From the NCBI RefSeq assembly GCF_040654855.1, contig NZ_JBFAIU010000137.1, forward strand, positions 1 to 18,672: a stretch of DNA of 18,672 nt, read 5' to 3'. This DNA is from Asanoa sp040654855. GTDB lineage: Bacteria; Actinomycetota; Actinomycetes; Mycobacteriales; Micromonosporaceae. Made by a program: the position numbers and the translations under genes. Numbering within the stretch: the stretch's first letter is position 1; each line of letters opens with the position of its first letter. This document shows, piece by piece, positions 15,126 through 18,672 of the stretch. The notes beneath the pieces were generated by a model. It was not told where the DNA came from. It was given only the letters and a program-made list of their open reading frames with translations, and did no database searches.

Positions 15126-16157
15126 GTGCCTCGTACGGTGACGCGATACCGGTGGCGGGCCCTGCTCGCCGCACTGATCGCGGCCGTGACGGTCGCAGTC
15201 GGTGCTCCGGTCACGGGCGCGTACGCCGCGCCGAATCCCGCCCCCAAGGAAAACGACGAGAAGAAGCTGCGCGACAACCTCGAGGCCGCGGCCAAGGGTC
15301 AGGTCGAGGCGCAGCGCAAGCTCGCCGCGTCGAAGAAGCGCGCCGCGGCCCTCAACACGCAGGTCGGCCAGTTGCAGACGAAGGCCGACGTCATGCGCGA
15401 GCAGGTCGGCGCGTTCGCCGTCGAGTCCTACCGCACCGGCCGGCTGACCGGCATCTCCGCCCTGCTGGGCAGCGCCTCGCCGGATGACTTCCTGGCGCGC
15501 GCCGGCAGCCTGGAGATGATGGCGCAGCGCGACGCCGGCGCCCTGCGCAACTACACGGCGGCGCACGAAGAGGCGCTGGCGGCCAAGGCGAAGCTCGACG
15601 CCGAGGTGCGCGAGCAGCAGAAGCAGGTCGCCACGCTGGCCAAGCGCAAGGAAGACGCCGAGCGGGCGCTGCGCAGCGTCGGTGGCGGCGTCACCACCGC
15701 CGGCTACATCAACCCCAACTCGCCGGCGGCCAAGCCCGCGCCGCGCAACTCCGACGGTTCGTGGCCCGCCGAGTCGTGCTCGATCAACGACCCGACGCCG
15801 GCCAGCGGCTGCATCACCCCGCGCACGCTGCACGCGCTGCAGCAGGCACAGTCCGACGGGTTCAACCACTACGTCTCGTGCCACCGCTCGGGCGGCGGCG
15901 GCGAGCACCCCAAGGGCCGGGCCTGCGACTTCGCGGCGGCGGAGGGCGGCTTCGAGAACAAGAGCGCGACCGGCAGCGACAAGACCTACGGCGACAACCT
16001 GGCGTCGTACTTCATCAAGAACGCTGACGCGCTCGGCGTCATGTACGTCATCTGGTATCGGCGGATCTGGATGCCCGGCACCGGTTGGAAGTCCTACAGC
16101 GGCGGTGGCGACCCAGCCGCCGACCACACCAACCACGTGCACCTGTCCATGCTTTGA
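15126..16157 (+). CDS. Secreted coiled-coil protein with ARB-07466-like (M15-type) C-terminal domain
   Basis: Exported protein of 343 residues, probably acting on or in the cell wall. Signal peptide 1-34 (basic start, hydrophobic 12-30, cleavage likely after AYA). A long coiled coil follows (about 43-185), with a helix-breaking segment near 108-135 as in CwlO and RipA-type hydrolase regulators. After a Pro/Ser linker the C-terminal domain (about 215-343) carries Cys218, Cys229, Cys252 and Cys267, which may form disulfides, and HPKGRACDF with His261 and Asp268, plus HTNHVHLS with His337 and His339. That His-Asp-His pattern resembles the zinc site of M15/LAS peptidoglycan peptidases. The domain matches what is usually called ARB-07466-like in actinobacteria. 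Enzymatic activity is inferred, not shown. GTG 15126 is preceded by GGAAGGGA. Confidence 0.85.
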   Translation: MPRTVTRYRWRALLAALIAAVTVAVGAPVTGAYAAPNPAPKENDEKKLRDNLEAAAKGQVEAQRKLAASKKRAAALNTQVGQLQTKADVMREQVGAFAVESYRTGRLTGISALLGSASPDDFLARAGSLEMMAQRDAGALRNYTAAHEEALAAKAKLDAEVREQQKQVATLAKRKEDAERALRSVGGGVTTAGYINPNSPAAKPAPRNSDGSWPAESCSINDPTPASGCITPRTLHALQQAQSDGFNHYVSCHRSGGGGEHPKGRACDFAAAEGGFENKSATGSDKTYGDNLASYFIKNADALGVMYVIWYRRIWMPGTGWKSYSGGGDPAADHTNHVHLSML

Positions 16158-16163
16158 CCCCCG

Positions 16164-16169
16164 TACCCT
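16164..16169 (+). promoter_or_regulatory. -10 box of a leaderless promoter
   Basis: TACCCT fits the actinobacterial TANNNT consensus and ends 6 nt before ATG 16176, so transcription would begin at the A of the start codon. There is no Shine-Dalgarno sequence in the 18-nt intergenic gap, which agrees with leaderless translation. No clear -35 box is seen. Confidence 0.6.
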
Positions 16170-16175
16170 GACGGG

Positions 16176-17720
16176 ATGGAACAGACCACCGCGAGAGCGG
16201 TCGAAGCGCCCGAACGGCGCCCACTGCCTGGCGGCCTGGCCGCGTTCCTGGTGTTCCTGGCGAGCGGCGCCGTTCTCGTGCTGGAGACCGTCGCGTTGCG
16301 GCTGGTCGGCCCCTATCTGGGCGTGACGCTCCAGGTGACCAGCTCGGTGATCGGCGTCGCGCTGGCCGCGATCGCCTACGGCGCCTGGACGGGCGGCCGG
16401 ATCGCCGACAAGCGCGACCCGCGCACGCTGCTGCCGGGCGCGCTGGTGCTGGCCGGCATCGCGACCGCGGTGACCCTGCCGGTGGTCCGGTACGCGGGCG
16501 AGGCGCTGCGCGGCAGTGCGGTCAGCGGCATCCTCCTGCTCACCGCGGCGGCGGTGTTCGTCCCCGCGTTCCTGCTCTCCGCGGTCACCCCGCTGGTGGT
16601 CAAGCTCCAGCTCGGCGACCTGCGCAACACCGGCCAGGTGGTGGGCAAGCTGTCCAGCGTCGGCACGCTCGGCGCGGTCACCGCCACGCTGGTCACCGGC
16701 TTCATCCTGGTCGCCGCGCTGCCCACCTCCGTCATCCTGATCGCGCTGGCCGTCGCGCTCGGCCTGGCCGGCCTCGGCGTCGGCTGGTACCTGCGCCGCA
16801 CCGACCGGCTCGCGCTGGCCGGCACCAGCCGGGCGGGCGCGGTGCTCGCGATCGTCGGGCTCGCCGGCGCCGGGCTGTCCGCGGCGGCGCCGACGCCGTG
16901 CGACATCGAGACCGCGTACCACTGCGCGGCGGTCGAGCCGGACCCGGCCCGGGACGGCGGCCGGACGCTGTTCCTCAACTCCGCGCGGCACTCGTTCGTG
17001 GACCTCGACGACCCGACGTACCTGGAGTTCGCCTACACCCGCTGGCTCGGCGCGGTCACCGGGGTCGTCAAACCCGGCACCGAGCGGATCGACGCGGTGC
17101 ATCTCGGCGGCGGCGGGTTCACGATGCCGCGCTACGTCACCGCCACGCGGCCGGGCAGCGGCAACGAGGTGTACGAGCTGGACGGCGCGCTGGTCGAGCT
17201 GGACGAGCGGGAGCTGGGCGTACGCCAGGGGCCGGACCTGACCACGAAGGTCGGTGACGCCCGGATCCTGCTCGGGCGGCGCGCCACGGCGAGCGCCGAC
17301 CTGGTGATCGGCGACGCGTTCGGCCACCTCGTGGTGCCGTGGCACCTGGCCACCCGGGAGATGGCCGCCGACATCCGCCGGGTCGTCCGGCCGGCGGGCA
17401 TCTACGCGCAGAACGTCATCGACTATCCGCCGCTGCGCTTCATCAAGGCCGAGGTGGCCACCGTCGCGGCCGAGTTCCCGCACGTCGCGCTGATCGCGCC
17501 GGAGCGGTCGCTGGCCGGCGAGCAGGGCTCCAACTTCGTCATCGTGGCCTCGCCCGCGCCGCTGCCGATGGACCAGCTGCGGACGCGGCTCACCGAGGAC
17601 GACGACGGCGGCGCGACCGCCATCGTCACCGGTGCGGAACTGGCCGCGTTCGTCGGCGACGCGGAGCCGCTGACCGACGAGTACGCACCCGTGGACCAGC
17701 TGCTCGCCAACGGCGGCTGA
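16176..17720 (+). CDS. Membrane protein fused to a spermidine-synthase-like domain
   Basis: A 514-residue fused MFS/SpeE-type protein. The N-terminal part (about 20-237) holds seven hydrophobic segments. The C-terminal part (about 245-510) has the polyamine synthase fold: ETAYH at 245-249, the SAM-type glycine loop HLGGGGFTMPRY at 309-320, acidic Glu334 in VYELD, and IGDAFG at 378-383 carrying the Asp usually involved in catalysis, followed by VPWHLATREM. Soluble spermidine synthases transfer aminopropyl groups from decarboxylated SAM. Whether the membrane-fused bacterial forms do so is not established to my knowledge. The gene follows the coiled-coil protein by 18 nt but appears to have its own leaderless promoter. 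Confidence 0.88.
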   Translation: MEQTTARAVEAPERRPLPGGLAAFLVFLASGAVLVLETVALRLVGPYLGVTLQVTSSVIGVALAAIAYGAWTGGRIADKRDPRTLLPGALVLAGIATAVTLPVVRYAGEALRGSAVSGILLLTAAAVFVPAFLLSAVTPLVVKLQLGDLRNTGQVVGKLSSVGTLGAVTATLVTGFILVAALPTSVILIALAVALGLAGLGVGWYLRRTDRLALAGTSRAGAVLAIVGLAGAGLSAAAPTPCDIETAYHCAAVEPDPARDGGRTLFLNSARHSFVDLDDPTYLEFAYTRWLGAVTGVVKPGTERIDAVHLGGGGFTMPRYVTATRPGSGNEVYELDGALVELDERELGVRQGPDLTTKVGDARILLGRRATASADLVIGDAFGHLVVPWHLATREMAADIRRVVRPAGIYAQNVIDYPPLRFIKAEVATVAAEFPHVALIAPERSLAGEQGSNFVIVASPAPLPMDQLRTRLTEDDDGGATAIVTGAELAAFVGDAEPLTDEYAPVDQLLANGG

Positions 17721-17774
17721 CCGATACTGACCTTTGCGGGTTCCAACCGCCGCTGACGGGGCAAGACAGTCCGC

Positions 17775-18672
17775 ATGGCAGCGGTTGGTGGGCGCTACCG
17801 GCTGGTCGAACGGCTGGGCGCGGGCGGGATGTCCGTCGTCTGGCGTGGGTACGACGAGGTCCTCGGTCGCCAGGTCGCGGTCAAGGTGCTGGCGCCGACG
17901 CTGGCGGACGACCGCGTGTTCCGGGCCCGGATCCGCACCGAGGCGCAGGCCGCCGCGCGGCTGAGCCATCCGCACATCGTCGGCGTCTACGACTACGGCG
18001 AGTCCGCCGGCGCGCCCTACGTGGTGATGGAGCTGGTCGACGGCGTGCCGCTGAACGCGGTCACCACGCCGATGCCATGGCGCGACGCGATCGCGATCTG
18101 CGCGGAGATCGGCTCGGCGCTGGCCGCCGCGCACGCCCGCGGCGTGGTGCACCGCGACGTCGCGCCCGGCAACGTGCTGCTCACCGCCATGGGCGCCAAG
18201 GTGGTCGACTTCGGCATCTCGGCCGTCGTCGGCGAGCAGGAAATCGACGCCGACGGCTCGTTGCTCGGCACGCCGGCCTACATCGCGCCGGAGCGGCTCG
18301 ACGGCGGCCAGGTCTCGGCTGCGGCCGACGTCTACGGCCTCGGCCTGCTGCTCTACCGCTGCCTCGCCGGCCGCCTGCCCTGGCCCGGCAGCTCCCGCGT
18401 CGAGCTGCTCAAGGCACACCTGTTCGTCGAGCCCGCACCGCTGCCCGAGATCGACGGCCTGCCGCCGGAGGTGGCCGACCTGTGCATGCGTTGCCTGGCC
18501 AAAGCGCCCGGTGAGCGGCCGAGCAGCGCCGAGGTGGTCGTGCTGCTCGGCGCCGAGGGCGGCTTCGTGCCACGGCCCTCGCCGGGCGGCATGGCGGTGC
18601 TCGACTCGTGGGGCGCGCTGCGCTACGCGGCGAACACCAGCTTCGTCGCCCTGCTGCACGGTGACCACCTCA
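17775..18672 (+). CDS. Ser/Thr protein kinase fused in frame to a GH9-cellulase-like segment (partial, right edge)
   Basis: Reading frame open to the right edge, 299 residues seen. Residues 7-260 form a complete PknB-type kinase domain: Gly loop GAGGMSVV (15-22), Lys37 in VAVKVL, helix-C Glu56, HRDVAPGN (126-133) with catalytic Asp128, DFG 145-147, GTPAYIAPE (165-173) and DVYGLGLL (185-192). The usual Lys in HRDxKP is Ala here. The domain ends normally with CLAKAPGERPSSAEV (240-254). Instead of a Pro-rich linker and TM helix, the frame continues as FVPRPSPGGMAVLD and WGALRYAANTSFVAL (264-294), matching the GH9 endoglucanase catalytic domain (Thermobifida fusca Cel9A has nearly the same stretch, from memory). 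The join is near residues 261-266. Natural fusion or assembly chimera are both possible. The ATG at 17775 has no clear ribosome binding site; no better start was seen. Confidence 0.85.
   Translation, partial: MAAVGGRYRLVERLGAGGMSVVWRGYDEVLGRQVAVKVLAPTLADDRVFRARIRTEAQAAARLSHPHIVGVYDYGESAGAPYVVMELVDGVPLNAVTTPMPWRDAIAICAEIGSALAAAHARGVVHRDVAPGNVLLTAMGAKVVDFGISAVVGEQEIDADGSLLGTPAYIAPERLDGGQVSAAADVYGLGLLLYRCLAGRLPWPGSSRVELLKAHLFVEPAPLPEIDGLPPEVADLCMRCLAKAPGERPSSAEVVVLLGAEGGFVPRPSPGGMAVLDSWGALRYAANTSFVALLHGDHL
18555..18672 (+). other. GH9 catalytic-domain fragment inside the kinase frame
   Basis: Residues about 264-299 of the chimeric frame. GH9 enzymes carry GGMAVLD-type and WGxLRYAANTAF motifs upstream of the C-terminal active-site His and Glu motifs. 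The N-terminal GH9 part, with the catalytic Asp motif (YDAGDH type), is absent from the window, so this piece cannot be an active cellulase unless the frame is supplied differently. What follows lies beyond the edge. Confidence 0.75.

Noticed and set aside
17721..17774. Hairpin GCGGGTTCCAACCGC as a terminator before the kinase
   Set aside because: The stem is short, needs a bulge, has a two-base loop and no U-tract; not convincing.
14817..18668. Very long open frame on the minus strand
   Set aside because: It lies opposite five well-supported plus-strand genes and results from GC-rich third positions; its translation is low-complexity and matches no family.

Overview
The window is high-GC DNA with strong third-position GC bias, frequent GTG starts, Shine-Dalgarno-poor or leaderless genes, and ATGA/GTGA gene overlaps. 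Together with the gene families present, this points to an actinomycete. Micromonosporaceae (Actinoplanes/Micromonospora-like) is my guess from gene style; nothing in the window proves it.

Layout. (1) 1-2515, minus strand: a DrrAB-type ABC exporter (permease cut by the left edge, ATPase overlapping it by 4 nt) behind an NADPH-dependent FMN reductase, with a perfect 10+1+10 palindrome at 2556-2576 upstream. (2) 2577-5647: a minus-strand ABC-F ATPase and a downstream ArsR-type repressor, set between two unusual non-coding stretches: a G/T-skewed, degenerate-repeat region (2577-3015) and a ten-copy tandem array of a 52-55 bp unit (about 5080-5613). (3) 5648-8399, plus strand: ROK/polyphosphate-glucokinase-like sugar kinase, a small TPR protein overlapping a stand-alone Smr-domain protein, and a secreted, membrane-anchored protein with a Pro/Thr stretch and a GGGFSD repeat. 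(4) 8396-10789, minus: a large membrane M28 metallopeptidase, convergent with the previous gene and sharing a CTAG that holds both stop codons. (5) 10942-15026, plus: a tightly coupled signalling unit (REC-PP2C/SpoIIE phosphatase, CHASE3 histidine kinase, single-domain response regulator), each overlapping the next by 4 nt, followed 10 nt later by an inositol-monophosphatase-family enzyme. (6) 15126-18672, plus: a secreted coiled-coil protein with a putative metallopeptidase-like C-terminal domain, a membrane protein fused to a spermidine-synthase-like domain with a clear leaderless promoter, and a Ser/Thr protein kinase running off the right edge.

Most striking point: after about residue 263 the kinase reading frame stops looking like a kinase and becomes, without interruption, a segment closely resembling the C-terminal part of a glycoside hydrolase family 9 (GH9) cellulase catalytic domain. 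This is either a natural gene fusion by recombination or a chimeric assembly junction. Second is the 54-bp tandem array, which has variable unit length, two identical neighbouring copies, no unique spacers and no reading frame kept across units.

How the genes work together (inference): the three-gene phosphosignalling unit has no DNA-binding output and most likely acts through the SpoIIE-type phosphatase on an anti-sigma-antagonist or similar target encoded elsewhere. The ABC exporter plus flavin reductase, and ABC-F plus ArsR, look like two small stress or drug-response modules. The secreted protein, the M28 peptidase and the coiled-coil protein are envelope functions.
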